Source: Hymenobacter psoromatis
GTDB taxonomy: Bacteria; Bacteroidota; Bacteroidia; Cytophagales; Hymenobacteraceae
Assembly (NCBI RefSeq): GCF_020012125.1
Contig: NZ_JAIFAG010000001.1
Location: 3,534,001 to 3,598,000, forward strand
Direction: 5' to 3'
Length of the DNA stretch: 64,000 bases
The number at the start of each line of letters is the position of its first letter. The stretch's first letter is position 1. The position numbers and the translations under genes are program-made. The notes under the pieces are model-generated. The model was not told the origin of the DNA. It worked only from the letters and a program-made list of their open reading frames with translations, and ran no database searches. This document shows, in pieces, positions 17,009 through 26,295 of the stretch.

Positions 17009-17749
17009 TTAGAGGGTGCCGTTCTCGGCGGCCTTCTTCATCTTTTCGTTGGCGAAGATGGCAATTTCAACCCGGCGATTGGCCTGGCGGCCGGCATCGG
17101 TCGTATTATCGGCCACGGGCTGCGACGAGCCATAGCCTTTGGTGGTAACGCGGCTGCCAGCTACGCCATCTGCGGTCAGAGCCGTAGCTACCGATTGGGC
17201 GCGGTTCTCGCTTAAGGGTTGGTTGATGGCATCGGTGCCGGTGTTATCGGTGTGGCCTTCGACTAAAATATTAGTATCGGGGTATTCCTTGAGAGTAGTC
17301 GATAGCTTGTCGATATCAGCGGTAGAGGCTGCACGCAGATTAGCCGAATTCGTGTCAAACAGGATGCCTGAGTCGAAGGTAATTTTAATGCCTTCGCCCA
17401 CGCGCTCAACTTTCGCACCGGCCATATTACGTTGCAATTCAGCAGCTTGCTTATCCATTTTGCGGCCAATGAGCGCGCCCGTGGTGCCACCCGCCGCCGC
17501 GCCCAGAATCGCGCCAATAGCCGTGCCTTTGCCGCCGCCGAACAGGCCGCCAATCAGCGCGCCGGCTGCCGCACCGCCACCGGCCCCCAGTAGGCCGCCC
17601 TTCGTGGTTTTATTCATGCCATCCTTGCGTACGCCTGAGCCGTTGGCATCGGAGAGCGACCCATTGGCGGGTTGGCGCGAAGAAGCGCAAGAGCCTAGGA
17701 GCATTACGAAGGCCAGCAAAACGGCCAGGAAAGACTTTGTAGTAGTCAT
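17009..17749 (-). CDS. OmpA-family lipoprotein with glycine-zipper region
   Basis: 246 residues. The signal ends in lipobox L-L-G-S-C (Cys about 21), so this copy is lipidated, unlike the neighbour at 15674. A Ser/Asn-rich linker leads to a glycine zipper (about 50-95) and L-I-G-R-K-M-D-K-Q. The OmpA domain (about 125-240) has E-G-H-T-D-N-T-G, Q-P-L-S-E-N-R-A-Q-S-V and N-R-R-V-E-I. Both copies end in A-N-E-K-M-K-K-A-A. It is predicted to tether the outer membrane to peptidoglycan. The pair is a recent duplication whose copies differ in membrane anchoring. Confidence 0.92.
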   Translation of the reverse strand: MTTTKSFLAVLLAFVMLLGSCASSRQPANGSLSDANGSGVRKDGMNKTTKGGLLGAGGGAAAGALIGGLFGGGKGTAIGAILGAAAGGTTGALIGRKMDKQAAELQRNMAGAKVERVGEGIKITFDSGILFDTNSANLRAASTADIDKLSTTLKEYPDTNILVEGHTDNTGTDAINQPLSENRAQSVATALTADGVAGSRVTTKGYGSSQPVADNTTDAGRQANRRVEIAIFANEKMKKAAENGTL

Positions 17750-17802
17750 AATCTGAAAGGTTGGTGAAGAAAAATATGGTTACCACCGAGGACTTATACG
17801 CA

Positions 17803-17833
17803 AAACCCCGCTTTGGTTACCAAAACGGGGTTT
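17803..17833 (-). terminator. Intrinsic terminator of accD
   Basis: A 14-bp stem AAACCCCGCTTTGG / CCAAAACGGGGTTT (one mismatch) with a TTA loop, 65 bp past the accD stop. On the minus strand the GGGGTTTT side is followed by GCG. Confidence 0.75.
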
Positions 17834-17898
17834 CCTAAAGTCGTGCCAAACAGTTAAAAATAGAACTTAATCCATAAGAAATTGCACCTGATTTCGCC

Positions 17899-18771
17899 TC
17901 ATGCGGCAGGCGTTTGCTGCACTTTTACTATGCTCACCATCGACAGCAATTCAGCGAGGCGCGGCTTCAGCTCGCGGCGGTCCACGATAAAATCGAGGAA
18001 GCCGTGTTCCAACACAAATTCGGCACTTTGGAAGCCTTTGGGCAGGTCCTTGCCAATGGTTTCCTTGATGACGCGCGGGCCGGCAAAGCCGATGAGCGCG
18101 CCCGGCTCGGCAATATTAAAGTCGCCGAGCATGGCAAACGAGGCCGTGACGCCGCCCGTGGTGGGGTCGGTTAACAAGCTGACGTAGGGCACTTTGGCTT
18201 CGGCCAGCAGCGCCAGCCGGGCCGAAGTTTTGGCCATTTGCATGAGCGAGTAGCCGGCTTCCATCATGCGGGCACCGCCCGAGCGCGAAATCATCAGGAA
18301 TGGCACCCGGTGCTGACGGGCGTAGTCGATGGCACGCGCGATTTTCTCGCCCACTACCGAGCCCATCGAGCCACCGATGAAGCGAAAATCCATTGCCGCG
18401 ATAACCAGCGGCTGGCCCGCGCTCAGGCCGTGGGCCGTGCGCACGGCGTCTTTGAGGCCGGTGGCTTTCTCGGTAGCCTGCACCCGCTGGGGGTAGGCCT
18501 TGGTATCCACGAAGTGCAGCGGGTCGGCGGAGGTAAGGTCGGCATCCAACTCCGTAAACTGGTTATTATCAAACAATAGCTCGAAGTAGGCGGCCGCGTC
18601 GATGCGGTCGTGGTGGCCGCAGTTGCCGCACACGTAGTGCAGGCGCTTGTGCTCGGCCATCGTGGCCACGGTCTTGCACTCGGGGCACTTGTACCAGAGG
18701 CCGTCGGGCGTTTCCTTTTTCTGCTCGGTGGGGGTGCTGATGCCCTTTTCCTGGCGCTTAAACCAAGCCAT
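17899..18771 (-). CDS. accD: Acetyl-CoA carboxylase carboxyltransferase subunit beta
   Basis: 290 residues, the usual length. The N-terminal zinc ribbon has C29-P-E-C32 and C48-G-N-C51. The crotonase-fold carboxyltransferase domain follows with [40 protein letters not shown] and I-G-F-A-G-P-R-V-I. With AccA it transfers carboxyl from carboxybiotin to acetyl-CoA to make malonyl-CoA, the first step of fatty acid synthesis. It stands alone here, with its own terminator. Confidence 0.97.
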   Translation of the reverse strand: MAWFKRQEKGISTPTEQKKETPDGLWYKCPECKTVATMAEHKRLHYVCGNCGHHDRIDAAAYFELLFDNNQFTELDADLTSADPLHFVDTKAYPQRVQATEKATGLKDAVRTAHGLSAGQPLVIAAMDFRFIGGSMGSVVGEKIARAIDYARQHRVPFLMISRSGGARMMEAGYSLMQMAKTSARLALLAEAKVPYVSLLTDPTTGGVTASFAMLGDFNIAEPGALIGFAGPRVIKETIGKDLPKGFQSAEFVLEHGFLDFIVDRRELKPRLAELLSMVSIVKVQQTPAA

Positions 18772-19076
18772 ACGGGTGAGTACTAGAATGATGACAAATA
18801 AGAGGCGCGGCGGAGGCTACCAGCCAGCAGCCAAGCTGGGCTATTATTCGGGGCCCGCCGCGGATGGCAAAATTACGCCACAGTTACCATCGGGCCCCGG
18901 CCGGGGGGTAGGGCGACGCGGGCCGCACCTACCCTACCCCCTATTAGCAACCGTAAGGCGAGCAAGGGCCAGGCCGGTACTAGCCTCCAGATTCGCAAAA
19001 ATTCCCCCTGGCAACTCGCGTAGCGGCCGCTATTTAAGTAACTTAGTTTAGCAATTCTTCTTTTCACGACTTGAAT
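18772..19076. other. Divergent intergenic region, accD / adhesin-type gene
   Basis: About 305 bp, GC-rich in the middle. It holds the promoters of accD (minus) and of the plus-strand gene at 19077. TAGTTTAG near 19044 is a one-mismatch TAnnTTTG candidate for the latter. I see no gene or clear repeat. Confidence 0.4.
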
Positions 19077-20505
19077 ATGTTTACACCGCTCCGCTTCCGT
19101 TGGTTATTGGCCTTGCTACTGGGGGTAGGCGGGCTGCAAGCCGCACACGCCACGCACATTTTAGGGGGCGATATTGCCTACGCGCCGGTAGCCGTTACCA
19201 CGGCCGGGGTGCCGCGCTACCACGTCACGGTGCGCTTGTTCAGGGATGCGAATGGCGTGGACCAAACCGCTGTGGACCTGACGTGCAACCGCGGGGGCTG
19301 CAACGCGGCAGCCACCGATTACTTCACGGTGACGGTACGCCGTAAACAATCACCACAGCAGTTGACGGCCATTGGCTGCTCGCCTACCACGCCCATCCGC
19401 ACGTATTATACCTACCTTTTTGAAACGGACGTGGACCTGCCCCGCGGCCAGTGGACCTTGAGTATATATGCTGAAAATAGGTCGGCGGATATTGTGAACA
19501 TCGCCAATTCGGTTAACACGTCCTTTTACATCAGCGCGTTTTTGGATAATGCGCTGGCGGCGCAAGACAACTCACCCCAGTTTCTGACTAACCTATTACC
19601 CTATCTCTGCGGTAACTCGGCGCAGCGCTATAGCTTCAGTACGTTTGATGCCGACGGCGACTCACTGGCGTATAGCTTCGTAACGCCGCAATCAGGGGTG
19701 CCGCCGGTTGTACTATGCGGAATGGACGAGCTAAACTTTATGCCGGGGCAGTTTCAGCTGAATACAGCTACCGGGTCCCTCACCGCGCCGGCCGACCCCG
19801 TGCGGCAGGGCTTCTACGCGATGGCGGCCCGCGTGAGCGAGTACCGGCGGATAAACGGCACCTGGCAGCCCATTGGCTACACCACGCGCTTACAGCGCTA
19901 CCAATAACCCGCCCTATTTCACGGGCCTCACACTGGCCAACGGCACCGCGCAGCTGCCCAGCCAGGTAATACCGATGCGGGCGGGCCAGGCAATCAGCCT
20001 TACGCTGAGCGCCGCCGACCCCGACGCGGGCCAGGCGTTGCGCTTCAGCAGCGATGCTACGGGCGTGGTGCCGGGCCTCAGCCTCACGACCCTTAGCCCG
20101 ACGCAGGCCCAGCTCACCTGGCAGGTGCCTGCCACGTTGCCACCGGGCCGCTATACGGCTACCGTGGCCGTTTTTGATAATGGTTGCCCGCTCAATGCCA
20201 GTAAGGAACAAACATTTGTTTTCCTGGTTTCGGCCCCCGGCGCGGCGCTGGCCGGACGCCCGGCCCTACCCCCCACCGACGCGGCTGCCTTCCCCATGCC
20301 CTTCCGCGAGCAGATGCAGTTTCAGGCGGCCGGGGGGCAGGCCATTATCGTGGTGGATGAACTGGGACGCGTGGTGGCCCGGCTCCAGGCCGACGCCGAT
20401 GGCCGCGTGCAATGGCAGCCTACCCCTACCCTGCCGGCCGGCCTCTACGTGGCGCGCGGGGCCGATGGCCGGCCGCTGGCGCGCCTGCTGCGCGCCGGCA
20501 ACTGA
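19077..20505 (+). pseudogene. Frameshifted extracellular protein of the gliding/adhesin type with T9SS-like C-terminus
   Basis: Two reading frames make one protein. The first (ATG 19077 to TAA at 19907) has a signal peptide followed by A-T-H-I-L-G-G-D-I-A-Y, the hallmark N-terminus of many secreted Bacteroidota adhesin or gliding-associated proteins. It also has Y-L-F-E-T-D-V-D-L-P-R-G-Q-W and ends after I-G-Y-T-T-R. The second frame continues with T-N-N-P-P-Y-F-T-G, a beta-sandwich region and a tail (F-P-M-P-F, V-V-D-E-L-G-R-V-V, L-P-A-G-L-Y-V-A-R) that resembles a T9SS type A sorting domain. One extra base between about 19881 and 19905 explains the shift. There is no homopolymer there. It is either a true mutation or an assembly error. 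Confidence 0.8.
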
Positions 20506-20522
20506 GCCCGCAGCTAAACGCT

Positions 20523-20558
20523 AAAAAGCCCGCGCTGCCAGTGCAGCGCGGGCTTTTT
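20523..20558. terminator. Bidirectional intrinsic terminator
   Basis: A 15-bp perfect stem AAAAAGCCCGCGCTG / CAGCGCGGGCTTTTT with a 6-nt loop. It lies between the convergent adhesin-type gene and TonB-dependent receptor and is usable on both strands. Confidence 0.88.
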
Positions 20559-20575
20559 CATGGCCAAAGCTCTTT

Positions 20576-23389
20576 TTAAAGCGTGATATTTAGTCGGCCG
20601 AAGTAGTAGGCCCCGTTGAAGCCAAACTGGTTGGCGCTGTACAGGAAGCGGCCGCGGTTGGAGTTATCGAGTGAGGAATTGAAGCTCGTGGCGGGGTCCG
20701 TGGAGAAGTTGTTGGGATTGTTGCGCGGGTCCACGTAGATTTTATCGGGGTAGACGTTGAACAAGTTATTGACCCCGAATACTAAGCCTAGTTGCTTAGC
20801 CAGCTGCACGTTCACGGTAAGGTCGGTAATCCACTTGGCCGAGAAGGTCTGGTCGAGATAGGCGCGGGTCGGGTCGGCGTCAGCGGTTTGAATCTGGCCG
20901 AAGCGCACCGAGCGGGCCTCTATCCCAAACTTGCCCACGTTGTAGGCGGCGGCCAGGTTGATTTTGTTGCGCGGGTTGCCGTGCTCCAGGCGCGTGCGCT
21001 GCGAGCGGTCGAAGAGGCGGTTTTGCAGGTTGTTGACGCCGGGCGTCTGGTCGTTGTTGATGGTCGAAGACGAGGAGTTGAAGCTCGTTACCTCGGTGCT
21101 GTTGAAGTTGGCGGCGGCGGTGAGTAGCAGGCGGCTGTCGGGGCCCAGCGCAATGCGCTCGTTGGCCACCACGTCGAGGCCGCGGGTGCGGGTGTTCACG
21201 GCATTAGCAAAAAACTGCACCTGGCTAACGGGCAGCGAACCCAGGATAGTAGCTACCAAGGGATTGGCTCGCGTGAACGCCGAAGACAGCACGATGCGGT
21301 CGCGAATGTCAATCTGGTACGCATCCACGGTTAGGGTGAGCTGGCGCGCCACGGTGGCCGTGAGGCCCAGGCCGTAGTTTTTCGATTTCTCCTGCCGCAG
21401 CGGCTCCACGCCGAAGCCCTGCTGGCCGCTGCCGCCAAAGCCGTTGCGCACGATGGGACTGTCGTTGTTCACCGTCAGCACCTGCTGCGGCAGCCCGCTT
21501 ACAAACTGCGTGCTCGTGTTGTTGAAATACCGCTGCTGGAGCGAAGGGGCCCGAAAGCCACTACCAATGGAGCCCCGCAGCGCCAGCCCCTCGATGAGGC
21601 TGTAGCGCGCCCCGGCCTGGCCACTCACGTTGCCGCCAAAGTCGCTGTAGTTTTCGGCGCGGCCGGCCAGGTGCACGAGTAGCTTATCGGTAATGTCGCT
21701 TTCGAGGTCGAGGTAGCCGGCCAGGTTGGTGCGCGTCTTGTTCAGCGCGTTGCTGGGCTGGTAGCCCGGAAACACCTGCGAGCCAGCGGCGGCCGGCGCG
21801 CCGTTGCTGGCCGTGCGGCCGCCTATCGCCCCAAAGTACGAAGCATATTCGCCCTGCTCAATCAGGTAGTTATCCACCCGAAACTCGCCCCCGGCGGCCA
21901 CGTTGAGCGTCGCCAGCGGCCCTACCTCGGTGTAGCGGCGCGACACGCTCAGGTTGGTCGTATTCTGCATGAAAGCCAGGCGGCCGGCGTAGAAATTAGT
22001 GGGGTTTACCAGGCCGGGCAGCTGCGGCAGCGCCGCATTGACAGTGCCATCAATATTGAAGGCTAGGTTATTGCGACCAAACGTATTGCTCAGGTCCAGG
22101 GCAAAGCCGTTCAGATTTTTGCGCACGCCCAAAGTACCCGAGTGGTCGTTGATAACGCTGTTGATAAACGGCAGAAAGCCGTTCGGAAACAAGCTCAGGT
22201 CGCTTTGGGTGGGCTGGTTGGGGAGGCGGTTGAAGCCCGGCCCGCGGCCCGTGCGGTACGAAGCCCCGCCGAAGAAATAGACCTCGTAGCCCGCCCCCAC
22301 GCGGTAGGCCCCGTTGAACATCGCCCCAAAGTTGCGCGAGTCCGACTGGCCCACCCGGATGTCGCGCCGGTCGAAGCCGTTCTGGGCCACCAGCGCATCG
22401 TCCTGCGCCTTGAGGTCGCGCCGGCTCTGCTCGGTAGTGGCCGATGCGGGGTAGTTGCCGCCGTTACCGCCCAGATACATGAGTGGCGCGGTATCCGAAA
22501 ACGAGCGGTTGGTGTAGCCGCGGTTCAAAAACTGGCCGCTCAAATCCAGGAAGCCGCGCTTGTTGAGGTTGATGCCGGTGCTGAAATCGACCTGCTCAGT
22601 TTTACCATCGCCCTGGGTAGTTTGGCCGTAGAGGCTGCTGGCGCTGGTGTGCGTGGTGTCGTCTTTGAGCTGAATGTTAATAACGCCCGCAATGGCATCG
22701 GAGCCGTAGAGGGCCGCCGCGCCGTCGCGCAGCACCTCAATGCGCTTGATGCTGGCCGTGGGAATCGTGTTGAGGTCGGTGCCCACTGAGCCGCGTCCGA
22801 TGGTGCCGTTGATGTTGACCAGCGACTGGCTGTAGCGGCGCTTGCCGTTCACGAGCACCAGCACCTGGTCGGGGCCAAGGCCGCGCAGGCTGGCGGGGTC
22901 CAGAAAGTCGGTGCCATCCGAAATAGACTGGCGCGACGACTGAAACGACGGCGCGGCGTAGGTCAGCACCTGGCTCACGTCGGTTTGGGCAAAGGCCCGG
23001 ATTTCGCGAGCCGTAATCACGTCTACCGGCGCGGTGGTCAGCACGTTGGAGCGGCCCACGGCGGCCCGCGAGCCGGTTACCACCACGTCGCCGATGTCGG
23101 TAGCCGAGGCCGTCAGGCGCACGTCCAGGCGGGTGCGGCCGTTCACGGCCACCTGCTGGGTAGCGAAGCCGATGGCCGAAATAGTGAGCGTGGCGGTCGG
23201 CGCTACCGACAGCGAAAACTCGCCGCTGGCGTTGGCGGCCGTGCCGTTGTTAGTGCCGCGCTCCAGCACGGTGGCCCCCGGCTGGGCCTCGCCGGTAGCG
23301 CTAAGTACGCGGCCCGTCACGGTTATTTTCTGGGCGTGGGCGACCAGGGCCGATACTACCAGGAGGGGAGTAAGTAGCGTTTTTCTCAT
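20576..23389 (-). CDS. TonB-dependent receptor with CarboxypepD_reg-like domain
   Basis: 937 residues. A signal peptide (after A-H-A-Q, about 20) and a CarboxypepD_reg-like domain (about 23-98) are followed by a plug with V-V-V-T-G-S-R, L-R-G-L-G-P-D-Q-V-L-V-L-V-N-G-K-R-R and I-E-V-L-R-D-G-A-A-A-L-Y-G-S-D-A-I-A-G-V. The large barrel ends in aromatic Y-Y-F-G-R-L-N-I-T-L. The plug is of the classic siderophore/cobalamin/metal receptor type, and no SusD partner follows. It imports a ligand through the outer membrane using TonB. The substrate cannot be inferred from context. It stands alone, with upstream AT-rich sequence (23400-23470). Confidence 0.94.
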   Translation of the reverse strand: MRKTLLTPLLVVSALVAHAQKITVTGRVLSATGEAQPGATVLERGTNNGTAANASGEFSLSVAPTATLTISAIGFATQQVAVNGRTRLDVRLTASATDIGDVVVTGSRAAVGRSNVLTTAPVDVITAREIRAFAQTDVSQVLTYAAPSFQSSRQSISDGTDFLDPASLRGLGPDQVLVLVNGKRRYSQSLVNINGTIGRGSVGTDLNTIPTASIKRIEVLRDGAAALYGSDAIAGVINIQLKDDTTHTSASSLYGQTTQGDGKTEQVDFSTGINLNKRGFLDLSGQFLNRGYTNRSFSDTAPLMYLGGNGGNYPASATTEQSRRDLKAQDDALVAQNGFDRRDIRVGQSDSRNFGAMFNGAYRVGAGYEVYFFGGASYRTGRGPGFNRLPNQPTQSDLSLFPNGFLPFINSVINDHSGTLGVRKNLNGFALDLSNTFGRNNLAFNIDGTVNAALPQLPGLVNPTNFYAGRLAFMQNTTNLSVSRRYTEVGPLATLNVAAGGEFRVDNYLIEQGEYASYFGAIGGRTASNGAPAAAGSQVFPGYQPSNALNKTRTNLAGYLDLESDITDKLLVHLAGRAENYSDFGGNVSGQAGARYSLIEGLALRGSIGSGFRAPSLQQRYFNNTSTQFVSGLPQQVLTVNNDSPIVRNGFGGSGQQGFGVEPLRQEKSKNYGLGLTATVARQLTLTVDAYQIDIRDRIVLSSAFTRANPLVATILGSLPVSQVQFFANAVNTRTRGLDVVANERIALGPDSRLLLTAAANFNSTEVTSFNSSSSTINNDQTPGVNNLQNRLFDRSQRTRLEHGNPRNKINLAAAYNVGKFGIEARSVRFGQIQTADADPTRAYLDQTFSAKWITDLTVNVQLAKQLGLVFGVNNLFNVYPDKIYVDPRNNPNNFSTDPATSFNSSLDNSNRGRFLYSANQFGFNGAYYFGRLNITL

Positions 23390-23633
23390 GGAAAATAAGC
23401 TTAATGAAGATTAGCTGACTGAAATTTAACCCAGGCAAATTACATCAGCTTTTCATCTAGGCAATTTTTATCCAACATATTCCGGTAACAATGCCACACA
23501 ACTGCCCGGCTAGCTACCCCAAGCTGTACGCAGCCTGGCAAGCAGCGGAAGGGGGGTAGGCGAGCGCCCAACTGACCATCCGCCTACCCCCCCAACCGGC
23601 GCAAGCCCGGCGCTTCCCTTACTGTATAGTGTT

Positions 23634-24626
23634 CTACGCCAGCCACCAGAACGAACTAACTGGCCCAGCCGCCACGTCTACGCGCTGACCGGGGGCGGGT
23701 AGCAGCAATGGCACCGCCGCGTCGGCCGCCGCAATGAGGCGCTGCACCGGCTGCCGCCAGGCATGAAGCGCCAGGTTGAAGGTGCCCCAGTGCAGTGGCA
23801 GCAGCGGGCCGCCGCCCAGCAGCCGGTGGGCCGCCAGCGCGTTATCGGGGCCGAGGTGAATATCGGCCCACTCGGGGTCCGAAGCCCCGATTTCCAGCAG
23901 CACCAAATCGAACGGCCCATAAGCCGCCCCAATTTGCTGAAACGCCTCATCGAATGGCCCTGAGTCGCCGCCGAAAAACACGCGGTGGTGCGGCCCCTTC
24001 AGCACCCACGAGGCCCAGAGGGTACTGTCACGGTTCAGCAGCCCGCGTCCCGAGAAATGACGGGCCGGCGTGGCAATCAGCTCAAAACCAAGGGGTAGGG
24101 AAATTGCATCCCACCACGTGGCTTCCGTGATGCGGCCGGCGGGCACGCCCCAGCGGCGCAGGTGCGCCCCCACCCCCAGGGGGCAGTAGAAGTGCTCGCC
24201 GCGCGGGGCCAGCGCCCGAATGGCCGCCTCGTCGAGGTGGTCGTAGTGGTCGTGCGAGAGGATAATCCCATCAAGCGGCGGCAGTTGGGCCAGCGGCAGC
24301 GGCGGCGCAAAAAACCGCTTGGGTCCTACCAATTGCGAAGGCGAAGCCCGCTCGGCCCACACCGGGTCAGTGAGGAAGCGGCGGCCATCTATTTCGAGCA
24401 GTATCGTACTGTGGCCCAGCCAGGTAACGCGCAGCGAGTCGGCGGGCACGGGGGCGGCCAGCGCCGCCGCGTCGGCCCGAAACGGCCCTAGCGGCTGGCT
24501 CGGCTCACGCTCGGCTTTCTCGAAGAGGTAGCGCCGCAGCAGCCGGCCGTAGCCCGAGGGCGGGCTTACGCTGGTGGGCAACACGTTGACGTATTTTTGG
24601 CCAGTGTGGTGGGGCTGGAGCTGCAT
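23634..24626 (-). CDS. Metallo-beta-lactamase-fold hydrolase, NAPE-PLD/UlaG-like
   Basis: 330 residues, no signal peptide. The MBL fold has T-W-L-G-H-S-T-I-L-L-E-I-D-G, T-D-P-V-W, the metal motif S-H-D-H-Y-D-H-L-D, A-T-P-A-R-H-F-S-G-R, F-F-G-G-D-S-G-P and L-P-L-H-W-G-T-F, giving the full set of His/Asp zinc ligands. The order and the T-P-A-R-H-x-S-G-R segment are typical of the bacterial NAPE-PLD-like/UlaG-like branch, which hydrolyses phosphodiester or lactone-type substrates. The actual substrate is unknown. It lies alone on the minus strand, with non-coding sequence on the 23390-23633 side. Confidence 0.88.
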   Translation of the reverse strand: MQLQPHHTGQKYVNVLPTSVSPPSGYGRLLRRYLFEKAEREPSQPLGPFRADAAALAAPVPADSLRVTWLGHSTILLEIDGRRFLTDPVWAERASPSQLVGPKRFFAPPLPLAQLPPLDGIILSHDHYDHLDEAAIRALAPRGEHFYCPLGVGAHLRRWGVPAGRITEATWWDAISLPLGFELIATPARHFSGRGLLNRDSTLWASWVLKGPHHRVFFGGDSGPFDEAFQQIGAAYGPFDLVLLEIGASDPEWADIHLGPDNALAAHRLLGGGPLLPLHWGTFNLALHAWRQPVQRLIAAADAAVPLLLPAPGQRVDVAAGPVSSFWWLA

Positions 24627-24707
24627 AGTGACAAGCAGCCACCAAGCAGCCGCAGCGCCCTAGACGCATCGGTGGGGCGAATGTTTTACCCCCGCCAAGC
24701 ACCGCGC

Positions 24708-25430
24708 CTACCGTAGCCGGTAGGCCAGCCCCAGTCGCAAAACACGGGCGTATACTTCCGCTGAGCTGCCTACTAAGCTACCCTGGTAATTCATAAAGCC
24801 CAGCGAATAGCTGGCGTTCAGGCCCGTGCGGCCCCGCCAGGCCGTGAGGTCAGCGCGCAGGCGGGCATCGAGCGGATAGCTGGGGTCGCGACGCTCGTCC
24901 ACGGTCCATTTGGTATCGTTGTAGATACCGCGGCCTTTTTCGTGGCCCCCAATTACGCCCGCTAGCTCAGGGCCAACCAGCGCATCTACTACCACGCCGG
25001 GTAGCTTGGCCCGGTAGCCTACCCCCAGAAAACCGCTGATATTCTGAGTGCGGTAGTGGGAGCTGCCATTAGCCGCATACTGGACTAAAGCCGAGGAAAG
25101 GCCACTTGAATAGTAGAGACTAGTAATTTCAGTACGCGCTTGCTGCCAGTCGTAGCCCAGGTCGAAGGCCAGCAGCACGCCCGGCCGCGTCACGCGCAAC
25201 ACGCGCCCACCTAGCCCGAAGCCTACGCCCGCCCGGCTGCCATACGGGCTATTCGTGTAGCCGCTGGTGGTGCCCAGAAACGTGTTGTAGTTGATAAACG
25301 ACGTAGCGGCCGCATCGCGCCCGCCAAACCAAGCCAGGTTGCCCCCGGCGCGGCCAATTAATTCGGTGTGCTGAGCTAGGGCCGGGCGAGCCAGCGCCAG
25401 CAAAGGCAGCAGGTACAGAAGCTTTTTCAT
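24708..25430 (-). CDS. Outer-membrane beta-barrel protein
   Basis: 240 residues from ATG 25430, which is followed by a textbook signal peptide (M-K-K-L-L-Y-L-L-P, cleavage after A-L-A-Q). An upstream start at 25481 would add a poor N-terminus. The mature part alternates strands rich in Gly, Tyr and Leu (G-V-G-F-G-L-G-G-R-V, F-D-L-G-Y-D-W, F-L-G-V-G-Y-R-A-K) and ends L-G-L-A-Y-R-L-R, as in small porin-like barrels (OMP_b-brl type). No specific function can be assigned. Confidence 0.75.
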   Translation of the reverse strand: MKKLLYLLPLLALARPALAQHTELIGRAGGNLAWFGGRDAAATSFINYNTFLGTTSGYTNSPYGSRAGVGFGLGGRVLRVTRPGVLLAFDLGYDWQQARTEITSLYYSSGLSSALVQYAANGSSHYRTQNISGFLGVGYRAKLPGVVVDALVGPELAGVIGGHEKGRGIYNDTKWTVDERRDPSYPLDARLRADLTAWRGRTGLNASYSLGFMNYQGSLVGSSAEVYARVLRLGLAYRLR

Positions 25431-25519
25431 AGTCGTGGCGAGCGGGTTATGGCTGAGGGAAGCTACACCAACGAGAGCCAACGAGCAGACTCATTGGTTG
25501 CAAGCTCAAGCGCGGCTTC

Positions 25520-26212
25520 TCACCTCAGCAGCGCCTGCACTACGGGCAGCGTCCGCGCCGCCCAGTGGGCCATCTGGGGGCCGGTGTAGTGCAGGCCATC
25601 GTGGGTGAACTGGCCGGCCTCCCCCATGGCGGCGCGGGTGAGGGGCGTAATATCCACAAAGGCTACCCCGGCGCGCTGGCACTCGGCCTGGGCCACGGCG
25701 TTGAACTCGTCTATCTCGCGGCCAATTTGCGCCCGGTCGCGGTCGTGGGCAAAAGGGGTTTGGCCCCAGTCGGGGATGCTGAGCACCACTACCCGGCCGC
25801 CATTCCCGCCCGCGAAGGCCACGGCCGTGGCCAGCAGCTCGCGCAGTTCGGCGCGGTACAGCGCTATCGACTGCTCCCGGTACTGGTTGTTGACCCCAAT
25901 GAGCAGCGACACCAGGCCGTAGTCGCGGCGGTGGTTGCCACTGGCCACAATGGCGGCTTGCAGCTCGGCGGTGGTCCAGCCGGTGTGGGCGATGATGTCC
26001 GGGTTAGCGAGCCGCCCCCCCTGCGCCCGGTCGAGCGCGGCCAGCTGCACCGACCAGCGGTCGGCGTGGGCCGCCCCCTCGCCGATGGTATAGGAGTCAC
26101 CCAGGGCGAGGTAAGAGATAGTTGCGTGGCCGGCGGGCATGGGGGTAGGCAGCACCTGCCGCGCCGAAACACAAGCAGTTAATAGATTGATTATGAATAC
26201 TAAAAGGCACAC
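25520..26212 (-). CDS. SGNH/GDSL-family hydrolase, lipoprotein
   Basis: 230 residues from GTG 26212. A short hydrophobic leader ends in lipobox L-L-T-A-C. The SGNH blocks are present: I A-L-G-D-S-Y-T-I-G-E-G with the nucleophilic Ser, III I-G-V-N-N-Q-Y with Asn, and V D-G-L-H-Y-T with the Asp/His pair. Block II Gly lies in the A-H-T-G-W-T-T segment. It probably acts as an esterase or lipase/acylhydrolase anchored in the periplasm or outer membrane. The substrate is unknown. No close partner is seen. Confidence 0.88.
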   Translation of the reverse strand: MCLLVFIINLLTACVSARQVLPTPMPAGHATISYLALGDSYTIGEGAAHADRWSVQLAALDRAQGGRLANPDIIAHTGWTTAELQAAIVASGNHRRDYGLVSLLIGVNNQYREQSIALYRAELRELLATAVAFAGGNGGRVVVLSIPDWGQTPFAHDRDRAQIGREIDEFNAVAQAECQRAGVAFVDITPLTRAAMGEAGQFTHDGLHYTGPQMAHWAARTLPVVQALLR

Positions 26213-26224
26213 GATTAGCTGGTT

Positions 26225-26250
26225 GGGGCCGCCCTGGTCTGGGCGGCCCC
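26225..26250 (-). terminator. GC-rich hairpin after metB
   Basis: A 10-bp perfect stem GGGGCCGCCC / GGGCGGCCCC with a 6-nt loop, 46 bp past the metB stop on the minus strand. No T tract follows, so termination is only likely. Confidence 0.45.
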
Positions 26251-26295
26251 GCTACCTACGGGCCTAGCCGCGGGTTTGGGTTGCGGCCCTACCCC

